Below are positions 36,304 to 45,237 of a stretch of 64,000 bases of DNA, piece by piece (the stretch's first letter is position 1; the number at the start of each line of letters is the position of its first letter). Both the position numbers and the translations under genes were made by a program. The notes below the pieces were generated by a model. That model did not search any database. It was not told where the DNA came from and was given only the letters and a program-made list of their open reading frames with translations. The stretch is from Pelosinus fermentans JBW45 (lineage in GTDB: Bacteria > Bacillota > Negativicutes > DSM-13327), in contig NZ_CP010978.1 in the NCBI RefSeq assembly GCF_000271665.2, positions 3,068,501 to 3,132,500 on the forward strand, given 5' to 3'.

Positions 36304-36323
36304 TTTATACCCGGATTTTTTTT
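36288..36323. terminator. Bidirectional terminator
   Basis: AAATCCGG and CCGGATTT flank a paired inner TGTATAA/TTATAC segment; T runs on the plus side. Confidence 0.8.
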
Positions 36324-36329
36324 TGCTCA

Positions 36330-37691
36330 TTACATTTTAAATCGCAGTCTCTCACTATCTGTAAATAATATAGGCTCAGTAAGCACATTCGTATAAGGCA
36401 AATTCTTTTTTACTTTTCGTTTATCCTTTAACCAAAAAAGTAATAACATTTGACAATATTTTTTTATCGATTTATGATTTGCTGCCATAGCAGGGTTCTC
36501 TACCCAGCACTTAAAAATGTCTACAATGGTTTGTCCCGAAGAACCAACTAGCTCTTGTTTGGCAGCAAAAGAGATAATAATCAGGGATTCTTTAACCACT
36601 GCAAATAACATCTTATGCTTGTATTCATCAATGCACTGAACAAATCTCAGTTCAGACCATAATAACGACCTTCCCACTTCCAGCATAGGATGGAATACTG
36701 TGAAAGCTCCTAAAATCCCATGACGAGAAACAGTTAACTTTATTACTCTTCCCGCAACCTCTACTACCTTTACCCACTGGCAGTAATCCTGCCTCAAGAT
36801 AGCGATGGAAAACAAAAATTTCAGGATATTTCCGGCTAACGAATTATTCGGATTTAGGCAAGCAGATGCTGCAAGATTGCCCCATTCTTCATATAATAAT
36901 TCCAACTGGCTATCGAGTACCTTTGATTGAATTAAAGCATCTGTAAACTCCTCTATCATCGCAAATAATGCCATGTTATTGATTCCAACAATACGATGAA
37001 GCCAAGCTGTTAACATACTTACTAGCTCTTTCGCAACCTCTTCGTTAGGCTGGTTTGCAGTAAACCAAGCGGATAAGCGTGTACTCATTTCTCTAAATAA
37101 AGCAATATCACGGCGTCTCAAGCTTAAAACACCCATGGCCTTAAAAGACGTAAGTGCTGCAGTTATGATTTTTTCATCTTTAACTGCATCTCCCCTGTCC
37201 ATAATTAAAAAAATGCATTCTGTTATTTTCGCAACTAAAAAATTTTGTCTTTGCTTTAACGCTATAACACCGATTAATGTTAATTGCTCTGCTGCGCCAG
37301 GAATACATTCAGGTGATAGCTGACGAATCAATGGTCTAAACGCATCCAAGATGAAGCTGACCATATCAGGTTGCTTCTCATTCAATGCTGCTACACTAAT
37401 AGCCATTAACCGTACTGTCTCGTCCTGACGCATTATTCCATAGCCGAAAGCCAACTTAAGTAAATCAATCGCTTGATAAGCCATAGCAGTATCATTACTA
37501 GCGATACTTTTATGTAAAAGTACATACACTTGTTTTAATAATCGTTGCGCTACTTTCTTATCCCTACGGGAGCTGCGAATCAATGTATTCAAACGAAATG
37601 TCAATATTTTAAATTTCCAATTACATTTTCGATAGTAATAACGAATTAATAGTATCGTTAAAACACTGCTTATCGATGCCACCCAGAACAA
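36330..37691 (-). CDS. Membrane-anchored helical protein of unknown function
   Basis: About 453 residues. One N-terminal membrane segment (FWVASISSVLTILLIRYYY) is followed by a basic stretch and then about 400 residues of alpha helix with a repeating, HEAT/TPR-like look and scattered hydrophobic helices. I do not recognise a family or catalytic motif. The start is uncertain: GGAGGG is eight bases before a TTG at 37691, while an in-frame GTG at 37700 is almost on top of it. It is co-directional with pyk, 113 bases downstream of it. The topology would place most of the protein in the cytoplasm if the positive-inside rule holds. Confidence 0.65.
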   Translation of the reverse strand: MFWVASISSVLTILLIRYYYRKCNWKFKILTFRLNTLIRSSRRDKKVAQRLLKQVYVLLHKSIASNDTAMAYQAIDLLKLAFGYGIMRQDETVRLMAISVAALNEKQPDMVSFILDAFRPLIRQLSPECIPGAAEQLTLIGVIALKQRQNFLVAKITECIFLIMDRGDAVKDEKIITAALTSFKAMGVLSLRRRDIALFREMSTRLSAWFTANQPNEEVAKELVSMLTAWLHRIVGINNMALFAMIEEFTDALIQSKVLDSQLELLYEEWGNLAASACLNPNNSLAGNILKFLFSIAILRQDYCQWVKVVEVAGRVIKLTVSRHGILGAFTVFHPMLEVGRSLLWSELRFVQCIDEYKHKMLFAVVKESLIIISFAAKQELVGSSGQTIVDIFKCWVENPAMAANHKSIKKYCQMLLLFWLKDKRKVKKNLPYTNVLTEPILFTDSERLRFKM

Positions 37692-37726
37692 TAGCAACAC
37701 CCTCCGCTCATCTTAGATTCTTTAAA

Positions 37727-37760
37727 GCACCATAAGGCTCCGCCCTAAGCGGAAGCCTTA
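37727..37760 (-). repeat. Hairpin between pyk and the unknown helical-protein gene
   Basis: CATAAGGCT...CGC with GCG...AGCCTTATG forms a strong stem with small bulges. It lacks a T run on the minus strand, so it may be an imperfect terminator or an RNA-stabilising hairpin downstream of pyk. Confidence 0.45.
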
Positions 37761-37803
37761 TGAGTTATAACAGTGACAAAATTTAAAAGAATCATACCGC
37801 TTT

Positions 37804-39558
37804 CTATCTAGCGTTAATTTCTCCCTGATAGATGAGCCCTCTTGCCCCATCAACAGTAACCAGCATTCCATCCTGCAAACGTTTCACTGCACCGTCTACC
37901 CCGATTATAGTGGGTATTCCAGCGCTAATACCAACGATAGCAGCATTAGAAGTCAATCCGCCTTCCTCGGCAATAATGGCAGCTGCCTGAGATGCATAAA
38001 CAGCGGTTTCTTCATCGATGCCTGTTACGACTAAAATATCTCCCGGCCGAAACTTGCTTTTAACTTCTTTAATGGAGTGAGCAATGCAAATCTTTCCAGA
38101 CACCGATCGCTGACCAATTCCAACTCCTCGCAATAAGATGCTTCCTACAACATGAACACGAATCATATTGGTTGTACCAGACATTCCTGCAGGTACACCC
38201 GCGGTGACAACAACTAAATCGCCTTCAATAACTAAACCTTGTTCCACGGATTTAGCGGTAGCATTCTGTACCATTTCATCTGAATTTTTTGTAGTTACGC
38301 CTAAAACAGGTTGAACACCCCAAAACAGCATCATACGACGTAGGGTCTTCTCATGGGGCGTAACTGCAATGATGTTGGCCTGAGGACGATATTTCGAAAC
38401 CATGCGAGCTGTATGTCCATGTTCTGTCGCCGTAATAACTGCAGCAGCATTTAATTCATAAGCGATCTGTACCGTAGCATGGCTAATCGCGTCCGTAGTT
38501 GTATTTTGCAATGTCATACCTTTCGAGAGTAAAAGCGTGTTATATTTCAAAGACTCTTCTGTGCGCATGGCAATCCTCACCATTGTTTGCAGAGTCTCAA
38601 CAGGATAGCATCCTGACGCGGTTTCACCACTGAGCATGATACAATCGGTTCCATCTAAAATAGCATTGGCAATATCACTGGCTTCTGCCCTTGTCGGGCG
38701 AGGATTAGTCATCATTGATTCTAACATTTGCGTCGCGGTAATAACAGGTTTCCCCGCCTTATTACATTTTTCAATTAAGATTTTTTGCACAATAGGAACT
38801 TCTTCTGCAGGAATTTCTACACCTAAATCTCCTCTAGCTACCATAATTCCATCAGCGACTTTTAGTATTTCATCAATATTTTTCACGCCTTCAGCATTTT
38901 CGATCTTAGCAATAATCTCCATTTGTCCATTCGCATCTTCTAATAATTTACGAATCTCTATTATATCCGCTGCACGCTGGACAAAGGACGCAGCAATAAA
39001 ATCCATATCCTGGTTAACGCCAAATAAAATGTCTGCCTTATCCTCTTCTGACAAAAAAGGCAAATTAAGACTCACACCAGGCACCGCTACTCTTTTACGA
39101 TCACTAATTTCGCCACTGTTTTGTACAGTGGTAATAATCTCATCTCCGATTACATCATCCACATGAAGACTGACTAATCCGTCTGATAATAAAATTGTAT
39201 TACCAGCAGCTACTTCTTGTGGCAATGACTTGTAATTTACAGACGCCATCTTTACAGTTCCTAAGATCTCCTTTGATGTCAAAGTGAATGCTTGTCCTAT
39301 TTTTAACTGAATTTTCCCGTTGACAAATTTACCAAGCCTTATTTCTGGTCCTTTGGTATCTAGCAATAAGGCAATGTTCTTATTCAATTGTTTACTGGCT
39401 GTACGCAACATTCCGATACGCTTTCCCTGCTCTTCATGAGATCCATGAGAGAAATTAAATCGACTAATATTCATGCCAGCTTCTAATAAACTTTCCAAAA
39501 TACCTGGCTTATCAGTACTTGGCCCTAATGTACAGATAATTTTCGTCTTTTTTATCAT
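37804..39558 (-). CDS. pyk: Pyruvate kinase with C-terminal PEP-utiliser-like domain
   Basis: It converts phosphoenolpyruvate and ADP to pyruvate and ATP in glycolysis. The 584-residue protein has the TIM-barrel core (KIICTLGPS; MVARGDLGVEI; TATQMLESM) and the extra C-terminal domain found in Bacillus-type enzymes (about residues 475-584). In that domain the expected TSHAA phosphohistidine-like motif reads TSNAA, so a phosphotransfer role is excluded. The ATG at 39558 has GAGGGGTG six bases upstream; an extension of ten codons has no support. It lies downstream of a small DUF2007-like gene. Confidence 0.95.
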   Translation of the reverse strand: MIKKTKIICTLGPSTDKPGILESLLEAGMNISRFNFSHGSHEEQGKRIGMLRTASKQLNKNIALLLDTKGPEIRLGKFVNGKIQLKIGQAFTLTSKEILGTVKMASVNYKSLPQEVAAGNTILLSDGLVSLHVDDVIGDEIITTVQNSGEISDRKRVAVPGVSLNLPFLSEEDKADILFGVNQDMDFIAASFVQRAADIIEIRKLLEDANGQMEIIAKIENAEGVKNIDEILKVADGIMVARGDLGVEIPAEEVPIVQKILIEKCNKAGKPVITATQMLESMMTNPRPTRAEASDIANAILDGTDCIMLSGETASGCYPVETLQTMVRIAMRTEESLKYNTLLLSKGMTLQNTTTDAISHATVQIAYELNAAAVITATEHGHTARMVSKYRPQANIIAVTPHEKTLRRMMLFWGVQPVLGVTTKNSDEMVQNATAKSVEQGLVIEGDLVVVTAGVPAGMSGTTNMIRVHVVGSILLRGVGIGQRSVSGKICIAHSIKEVKSKFRPGDILVVTGIDEETAVYASQAAAIIAEEGGLTSNAAIVGISAGIPTIIGVDGAVKRLQDGMLVTVDGARGLIYQGEINAR

Positions 39559-39601
39559 GTTGTACACCCCTCGTTTTACCATTGCCATTATCTATGAATC
39601 A

Positions 39602-39802
39602 TTACTTTATTGCATGTTGGCAAAGAATAGCATGAGCTTCATCTGCTTCTGATTCTAATACTAATATTTCATACAAGCCATCACCGACAACAGACGCAAC
39701 TCCAGCTTGTCTAGTATTTGCCAAGATTCCTTCTGTACAGAGTAAATTCTTTAACTTGTCAGCTTGCGCTTTATTCTTTGCGATATATATTACAGTCCAC
39801 AT
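39602..39802 (-). CDS. Small DUF2007-like protein
   Basis: A 66-residue protein (MWTVIYIAKNKAQADKLKNL...) with the short alpha/beta pattern of DUF2007 putative signal-transducing proteins: a first strand, an ADKLKNLLCTEGI helix, and a final EADEAHAIL helix. The ATG at 39802 has AGGAGG five bases upstream; an in-frame start eight codons earlier is unsupported. It sits 43 bases before the pyk start and is probably co-transcribed with it. Function is unknown. Confidence 0.65.
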   Translation of the reverse strand: MWTVIYIAKNKAQADKLKNLLCTEGILANTRQAGVASVVGDGLYEILVLESEADEAHAILCQHAIK

Positions 39803-39992
39803 ATTTCCTCCTGCTACTTCTTTCATTTTTTAACAATTGTCTATAAATCTATGAAGCATTCTTATTTCAAAATGAAATCTATACATTGCTTTCTCCATAT
39901 TAGAGCGTATTCCTGCTAATTTTTCTTAGGCGTGACCAAAAATATAATTTCTTCATCTACTTTGGAGCTAACGTTTATTATTTAAGGAAGCT

Positions 39993-40028
39993 TTGTGATA
40001 TCTTGTCTACCATATTATAATAATATGG
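39993..40028 (+). promoter_or_regulatory. Promoter with overlapping 19-base palindrome
   Basis: TTGTGA (39993-39998) and TATAAT (40016-40021) with a 17-base spacer. A perfect palindrome, CCATATTAT-A-ATAATATGG (40010-40028), covers the -10 element. It lies 28 bases before the YdcF-family start codon and is probably an operator. Confidence 0.6.
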
Positions 40029-40056
40029 ACGATTGTATATCGTAAAGGAGATCGTA

Positions 40057-40635
40057 ATGAACTTTTTTAAAAAACTACGCAACTACATGCTTTATATTGT
40101 TCTCCTATTGATTTTGGTTATAGAAATCCCCATTATTGTTGTTGGCTACCTCACCCAGCCAGTAAAGAGTGACACCATTATTGTCCTTGGTACTAAAATA
40201 CTTGGTCAAGATCCGAGTCTCATGTTACGTTTACGTCTTGATGAAGCTATAAAGCTATATGAAGCTGGCTATGCCCCTACCATTATTGTCAGTGGGGCGC
40301 AAGGTCCAGATGAAAGTATCAGTGAAGCTGCCAGTATGAAAGCATATCTTCTTAATCACGGAATCCCAGCAGAACGCATCTTACTCGAAGATCAATCCTT
40401 TAATACCTATCAAAATTTAGCTAATTCCCATAAAATTATGCAGGTAAATAATTTAAGAACCGCTGTTATCGTCTCGAATGCCTCACACATACGCCGTTCT
40501 TTGCTATTAGCCCAAAACCTTGGAATACAGGCTACTGGCAGTCCTGCACCAATGGCTAGCAGCCCTTATCTCACAACAAAGCAATATGTACGAGAAGGAG
40601 CAGCTATCGCTATACTGTTTCTCACAGGAAAATAA
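40057..40635 (+). CDS. YdcF/SanA-type (DUF218) membrane-anchored protein
   Basis: A 192-residue protein with one N-terminal membrane segment (YIVLLLILVIEIPIIVVGYL) and an outside-facing DUF218 domain: DTIIVLGTKI, LRLDEAIKLYEAGYAPTIIVSG, and AVIVSNASHIRRSLLLA. Family members (SanA, ElyC, YdcF) are linked to cell-envelope integrity, with no firm enzyme activity. The ATG at 40057 has AAAGGAG six bases upstream. It is transcribed opposite to its flanking genes dnaE and pyk, as a single-gene unit. Confidence 0.82.
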   Translation: MNFFKKLRNYMLYIVLLLILVIEIPIIVVGYLTQPVKSDTIIVLGTKILGQDPSLMLRLRLDEAIKLYEAGYAPTIIVSGAQGPDESISEAASMKAYLLNHGIPAERILLEDQSFNTYQNLANSHKIMQVNNLRTAVIVSNASHIRRSLLLAQNLGIQATGSPAPMASSPYLTTKQYVREGAAIAILFLTGK

Positions 40636-40670
40636 GAAAACACTTGGTTTTACGACCAAGTGTTTTCTTA
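40633..40670. terminator. Bidirectional terminator between the YdcF gene and dnaE
   Basis: A perfect 15-base stem, TAAGAAAACACTTGG with its complement, 8-base loop. Confidence 0.85.
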
Positions 40671-40671
40671 T

Positions 40672-43600
40672 TTATGCAACTGTTACCTGCCCTTTGCCAA
40701 TGATAGTTTCTAATGCTTCTATCGCCTCGGGAGTGGGCCTAATCCAAAATTGCTGTTCTGTTTTTATCACGCGTCGACTATCAATCAGATGCAAAAAGAC
40801 AACGCTAGAGCCAGGAAATTTGCTGAAGGTTTGTTTTAATTTTTCAAAAATATCTCCACTCTCTTGCACTTTACTAATTTTAAGCCGCACTTCCAGATTT
40901 TGCGGATCACCAAGTAATTGAATATCATCTGCAATTACTTTCGCCTTGTCCTCACTCATGCTCAATCTGCCAGATACCCGAACAGGCGTATCTGGTAATA
41001 AAATTTTATTAAATTTATCAAAGGTTTTCGGGAAAATCACGACTTCTATCTGCTCTGTAAAATCCTCCAGAGCAATAAAACACATCATTCCACCATTCCT
41101 TGTAGTAATGCGCTTTGCACTAATAATGAGTCCCGCTACTTTAATATTCTTGCCATCACCATATTCACCAGTAACCAACTCAATTAGCGGAGTGAAGCTG
41201 TTCATCTTCTCTCTATACGCATCTAAGGGATGTCCCGTTACATAAAAGCCAGTGATTTCTTTTTCCAAGACCAGCATCTGTTCTTTTGGGATCTCAGGAA
41301 TATCCGGCAGACTAATCTCATCTGCATCATTTAAAGTTTCTTCACAAAACAAGCCGATCTGCCCACTGACCTTATCCCGCTGACGCACTGCAGCCATGTC
41401 GATTGCTCGTTCTAGTACTGCTAACAACTGTGAACGCTTTGCTCCCAATGAATCAAATGCACCACATTTAATTAAACTTTCAATTACCCGTTTATTAATT
41501 AAGCGCATATCCACTTTAGTACATAAATCTACCAGCGACTCAAATTTCCCATTGGCATCACGAGTAATCACCATATTTTGGATGGCATTCTCGCCAACGT
41601 TTTTTACTGCGGCCAAACCGAAACGTATGCCATTCCCATCTACACTAAAACTACTTTGACTGGCATTGATATCAGGCGGCAGTACATCAATACCCATTTG
41701 ACGGCAAGTCTCAATATAAGAGCCAATTTTCTCATTGGTTCCCATGACGCTTGACAATAAAGCTGCCATAAATTCTTGAGGATAATTCGCCTTTAAATAA
41801 GCAGTTTGATAGGCAACCAAAGCATAAGCCGCACTATGGGACTTATTAAAACCATAATCGGCAAAATGTGCCATCAAATCAAAAATTTCCCCTGCCATCT
41901 TTCGTTCAATGCCCCGCTCACTAGCCCCCTGCAAGAAATTCTCCCGTTGGGCATCTAGTACATCGTGTTTCTTTTTCCCCATGGCTCGTCTTAGCAAATC
42001 CGCTTGTCCCAAGGAAAAACCAGCCATCACCGAGGCAATCTGCATAACTTGTTCCTGATACAAAATAACGCCGAAGGTATCACATAAAATGGGTTCTAAT
42101 AAGGGATGTACATACGTAACTGTTTTTTTACCATGCCGACCATTGATAAAGTCTTCTACCATGCCACTTCCTAAAGGACCTGGTCGATATAGCGCCACTA
42201 AGGGTATTAAATCGGCAAAACATTCAGGTCTTAGATCCTTCACTAAAGTAGTGATACCACTTGACTCTAACTGAAAGACACCTGCTGTATCACCATTGGT
42301 CAGCATAGCACTTACTTTAGGATCATCTAAGGGGATATGATCAATATCAATCTTAATGCCCCGACTTTTCTGTACAAGCTTAATCGTATCACCAATAACG
42401 GTTAGTGTTCGAAGCCCTAACAAGTCCATCTTTAATAAGCCCAGTTCTTCTACTTTATCCTTATCATATTGCGTCGTTAAAAAACCTTCGGCAGAATTTT
42501 GCAGCGGCACATAATGGGTCAAAGGTTCTTTAGAAATCACTAGCCCTGCAGCATGGGTAGAAGCGTGCCGTGGCAATCCTTCAACTGCCATAGCTAAATC
42601 TAACAATTTTCCTACCGCTGGTTCATTTTCATAAGCAGCACGAAAATCCGAACTGATTTCCAAAGCCCGCCGCAGAGTAATCCCCAATTCATTCGGTACC
42701 ATTTTAGCGATTCGATCGACTTCACCATATGGCATATTTAAAGCTCGCCCTACATCTCGAATAGCTCCTTTAGCAGCCATCGTTCCAAAGGTAATAATCT
42801 GGGCTACCCGATCCGCACCATAACGATCCGATACATACTCAATGATCTTGCCGCGATTCACATAACAAAAATCAATATCAATATCGGGCATAGTAACCCG
42901 CTCAGGATTCAAAAATCGTTCAAACAACAAGCCGTAAGCAATCGGATCAATATTAGTAATCCCCAATAAGTATGCAACAATACTACCCGCAGCCGATCCA
43001 CGGCCTGGTCCTACGGGGATTTCTTGTTGTCTGGCATAATTAATAAAATCCCAAACAATTAAAAAGTACCCCGAATAATCCATCTTCATAATAACGCCTA
43101 GCTCAAAGACCAAACGATCATTAATCTCTGGGGTGACTTCACTGTAGCGCTCTTTCAAATGATCCCGGCACAGCTTTTCAAGATAGTCATTTGCTGTAAG
43201 ACCTCCTGGTACAGGAAATTCAGGCAAATATAAATTGCCAAAATCTAAGGTCACATTACAACGCTCTGCAATGCGGCAAGTATTGGCAAGGGCTTCTGGA
43301 TACGCCCCAAATAACTGTGCCATTTCATCAAAATCTTTCAAATAAAATTCATCACTGAAGAATTTCATTCTAGCAGTATCATCTACGGTTTTCCCCATTT
43401 GAATGCATAACAACACATCATGACATTCTGCATCTTGCTTGTTAATATAATGCAAGTCATTGGTCGCGACTAAACCAACGTCAAATTTACGAGACATTTC
43501 GATCAAAAGCTTATTTACCTTTTTTTGTTCTGGTATCCCATGATCTTGGATTTCAAGAAAAAAATTATCTTTTCCAAATATGTCAATATATTCTTGAATT

Positions 43601-44100
43601 AACGCCTCAGCAACAGTGATATTATCTTTTAATAGCCAGGAAGGGATTTCCCCTGCAATGCAGGCACTTAGGCAAATGAGTCCCTTACTATATTGGCTAA
43701 GCAATTCTTTATCAACTCTCGGTTTATAATAAAAACCTTCGGTATTTCCTCTCGATACCAACTCAATCAAATTACGATATCCTTCATCGGTTTCAGCCAA
43801 TAATACCAAATGATAATAGGCTTCCCCTTCCACCATATTTCTTTCCCGCCGGGAACGAGGAGCCACATAGACCTCACAGCCAATGATGGGTTTAATACCT
43901 TGCTTTTTTGCTTGCTTATAAAAATCAACGATACCATACATTGTGCCGTGATCGGTAATCGCGATTGCTGGCATATTGAGTTCCTTTGCTCGTTTTACCA
44001 AACTTCCAATACGGCTGGCGCCATCAAGTAAGCTATATTCTGTATGTACATGCAAATGTACAAATGACCTAGCATTAGAATGCTGCGGTTGTTTTTCCAT
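40672..44100 (-). CDS. dnaE: DNA polymerase III alpha subunit (DnaE type)
   Basis: A replicative polymerase subunit. The 1142-residue protein starts with a PHP domain (FVHLHVHTEYSLLDGASRI), then the C-family polymerase core with GPGRGSAAGS and the catalytic aspartates in MPDIDIDF, a helix-hairpin-helix region, and an OB-fold near the C-terminus (IKVAGLIISAKRITTRNGG). Length and the PHP start fit DnaE1/DnaE3. Firmicutes usually pair such a DnaE with PolC, which is not in the window. AAGGATGTG precedes the ATG. Confidence 0.95.
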   Translation of the reverse strand: MEKQPQHSNARSFVHLHVHTEYSLLDGASRIGSLVKRAKELNMPAIAITDHGTMYGIVDFYKQAKKQGIKPIIGCEVYVAPRSRRERNMVEGEAYYHLVLLAETDEGYRNLIELVSRGNTEGFYYKPRVDKELLSQYSKGLICLSACIAGEIPSWLLKDNITVAEALIQEYIDIFGKDNFFLEIQDHGIPEQKKVNKLLIEMSRKFDVGLVATNDLHYINKQDAECHDVLLCIQMGKTVDDTARMKFFSDEFYLKDFDEMAQLFGAYPEALANTCRIAERCNVTLDFGNLYLPEFPVPGGLTANDYLEKLCRDHLKERYSEVTPEINDRLVFELGVIMKMDYSGYFLIVWDFINYARQQEIPVGPGRGSAAGSIVAYLLGITNIDPIAYGLLFERFLNPERVTMPDIDIDFCYVNRGKIIEYVSDRYGADRVAQIITFGTMAAKGAIRDVGRALNMPYGEVDRIAKMVPNELGITLRRALEISSDFRAAYENEPAVGKLLDLAMAVEGLPRHASTHAAGLVISKEPLTHYVPLQNSAEGFLTTQYDKDKVEELGLLKMDLLGLRTLTVIGDTIKLVQKSRGIKIDIDHIPLDDPKVSAMLTNGDTAGVFQLESSGITTLVKDLRPECFADLIPLVALYRPGPLGSGMVEDFINGRHGKKTVTYVHPLLEPILCDTFGVILYQEQVMQIASVMAGFSLGQADLLRRAMGKKKHDVLDAQRENFLQGASERGIERKMAGEIFDLMAHFADYGFNKSHSAAYALVAYQTAYLKANYPQEFMAALLSSVMGTNEKIGSYIETCRQMGIDVLPPDINASQSSFSVDGNGIRFGLAAVKNVGENAIQNMVITRDANGKFESLVDLCTKVDMRLINKRVIESLIKCGAFDSLGAKRSQLLAVLERAIDMAAVRQRDKVSGQIGLFCEETLNDADEISLPDIPEIPKEQMLVLEKEITGFYVTGHPLDAYREKMNSFTPLIELVTGEYGDGKNIKVAGLIISAKRITTRNGGMMCFIALEDFTEQIEVVIFPKTFDKFNKILLPDTPVRVSGRLSMSEDKAKVIADDIQLLGDPQNLEVRLKISKVQESGDIFEKLKQTFSKFPGSSVVFLHLIDSRRVIKTEQQFWIRPTPEAIEALETIIGKGQVTVA

Positions 44101-44331
44101 CTATTTCACATCCTTTTAGATGACACAATTCTTATTCCTATAGAAAAGTTCTTTTTTATTATACTTTATAGTAAGAAATAACGGAACTACTATGTAATTC
44201 ATTCTTTCTGACTGGCCAATACCAGATGTCTTTGTGGGTAAGACCAGTATATTTTTTGTTATGTTTCGCAGGTATTTTTATAAATAAGTTGAATATATAG
44301 AGGTTATAAATGTTTAAAGAGGTGTTGTGAA

Positions 44332-45201
44332 TTGTATACTATAGGCATTCTGCAATTGACGCAAAATTTAGATGATGCCGTCCATGGTTTTAAAGCAGAA
44401 CTTACAGAACGCGGTATTCATGCCGAGTTTCATTATTTAAATGCCGATGGCAATATAGATCAGCTTGCTAAATTAGCGAATCAATTAGCCGAAAAAGAAG
44501 TGGATCTCATCTTTGCTTGCTCGACACCAGCGGCTGCGGCTGCTGTAAAACTTACACAAGATATTCCAGTAGTGTTTACACCTGTATTTGATCCTATCGG
44601 TGCTAACTTGGTACTTAGCATGGCAGAGCCTGGCGGTAAAGCAACTGGAGTTGCAGGCATGGTCAAAGCAGAAGATAAATTAAACTTTATAAACCGTCTC
44701 TTACCTGCCATCCAAAAAATCGGTATGCTTTATCATACTGAGGACTCTAATGCGATTGTAGAAGTAGCAAACTTTCGTAAATTAAACAATCCTAAGGTGC
44801 AATTTATAGAAATTCCTATAAAAGAGGCGGAGGATTTATCCAATTTACCGGATATATTACCTAATGATTTAGATGCTTTATTTTTGCCAATTGGAAAAGT
44901 CATTGAAGATAATTTCGCCACTATCGTTTACTATACAGATACCCTTGAAATTCCCATCATTGCTTCTCATGCACCCAATATACCTGACGGTGCCTTGGCT
45001 GGTTTAGTCGCTAACCACTATCAGTTAGGTAAAGAATGTGCCGTGAAAGCGAAGCAAATTCTAAAGGGTGCTAGCCCTAGCCAAATCCCTGTCGATACTG
45101 TAAAATCACCAGAAATTTGGCTGAATCAGTTTACGGCGGAAAATTTAGGGATATCTTTTTCCGAAGATTTAAAAGAAGAAGCCACAGAAGTTTTTGAATA
45201 A
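44332..45201 (+). CDS. ABC-type solute-binding protein without signal peptide
   Basis: A 289-residue protein of the ABC_sub_bind (TrpX/DUF534-like) family, with YTIGILQLTQNLDDAVHGFK, DLIFACSTPAAAAAVKL, IPVVFTPVFDPIGANLV and GALAGLVANHYQLGKECA. Members are normally exported lipoproteins, but this one begins directly at the first strand. Start is TTG at 44332 with GAGGTG seven bases upstream; the upstream frame meets a stop at 44290 without encoding a hydrophobic segment. It is therefore probably cytoplasmic and may sense rather than import a ligand. It starts a three-gene unit with a U32 protease and an aminotransferase. Confidence 0.8.
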   Translation: MYTIGILQLTQNLDDAVHGFKAELTERGIHAEFHYLNADGNIDQLAKLANQLAEKEVDLIFACSTPAAAAAVKLTQDIPVVFTPVFDPIGANLVLSMAEPGGKATGVAGMVKAEDKLNFINRLLPAIQKIGMLYHTEDSNAIVEVANFRKLNNPKVQFIEIPIKEAEDLSNLPDILPNDLDALFLPIGKVIEDNFATIVYYTDTLEIPIIASHAPNIPDGALAGLVANHYQLGKECAVKAKQILKGASPSQIPVDTVKSPEIWLNQFTAENLGISFSEDLKEEATEVFE

Positions 45202-45237
45202 AACTAATTATCTAATTAAATTGCTGGAGATGAAAAA

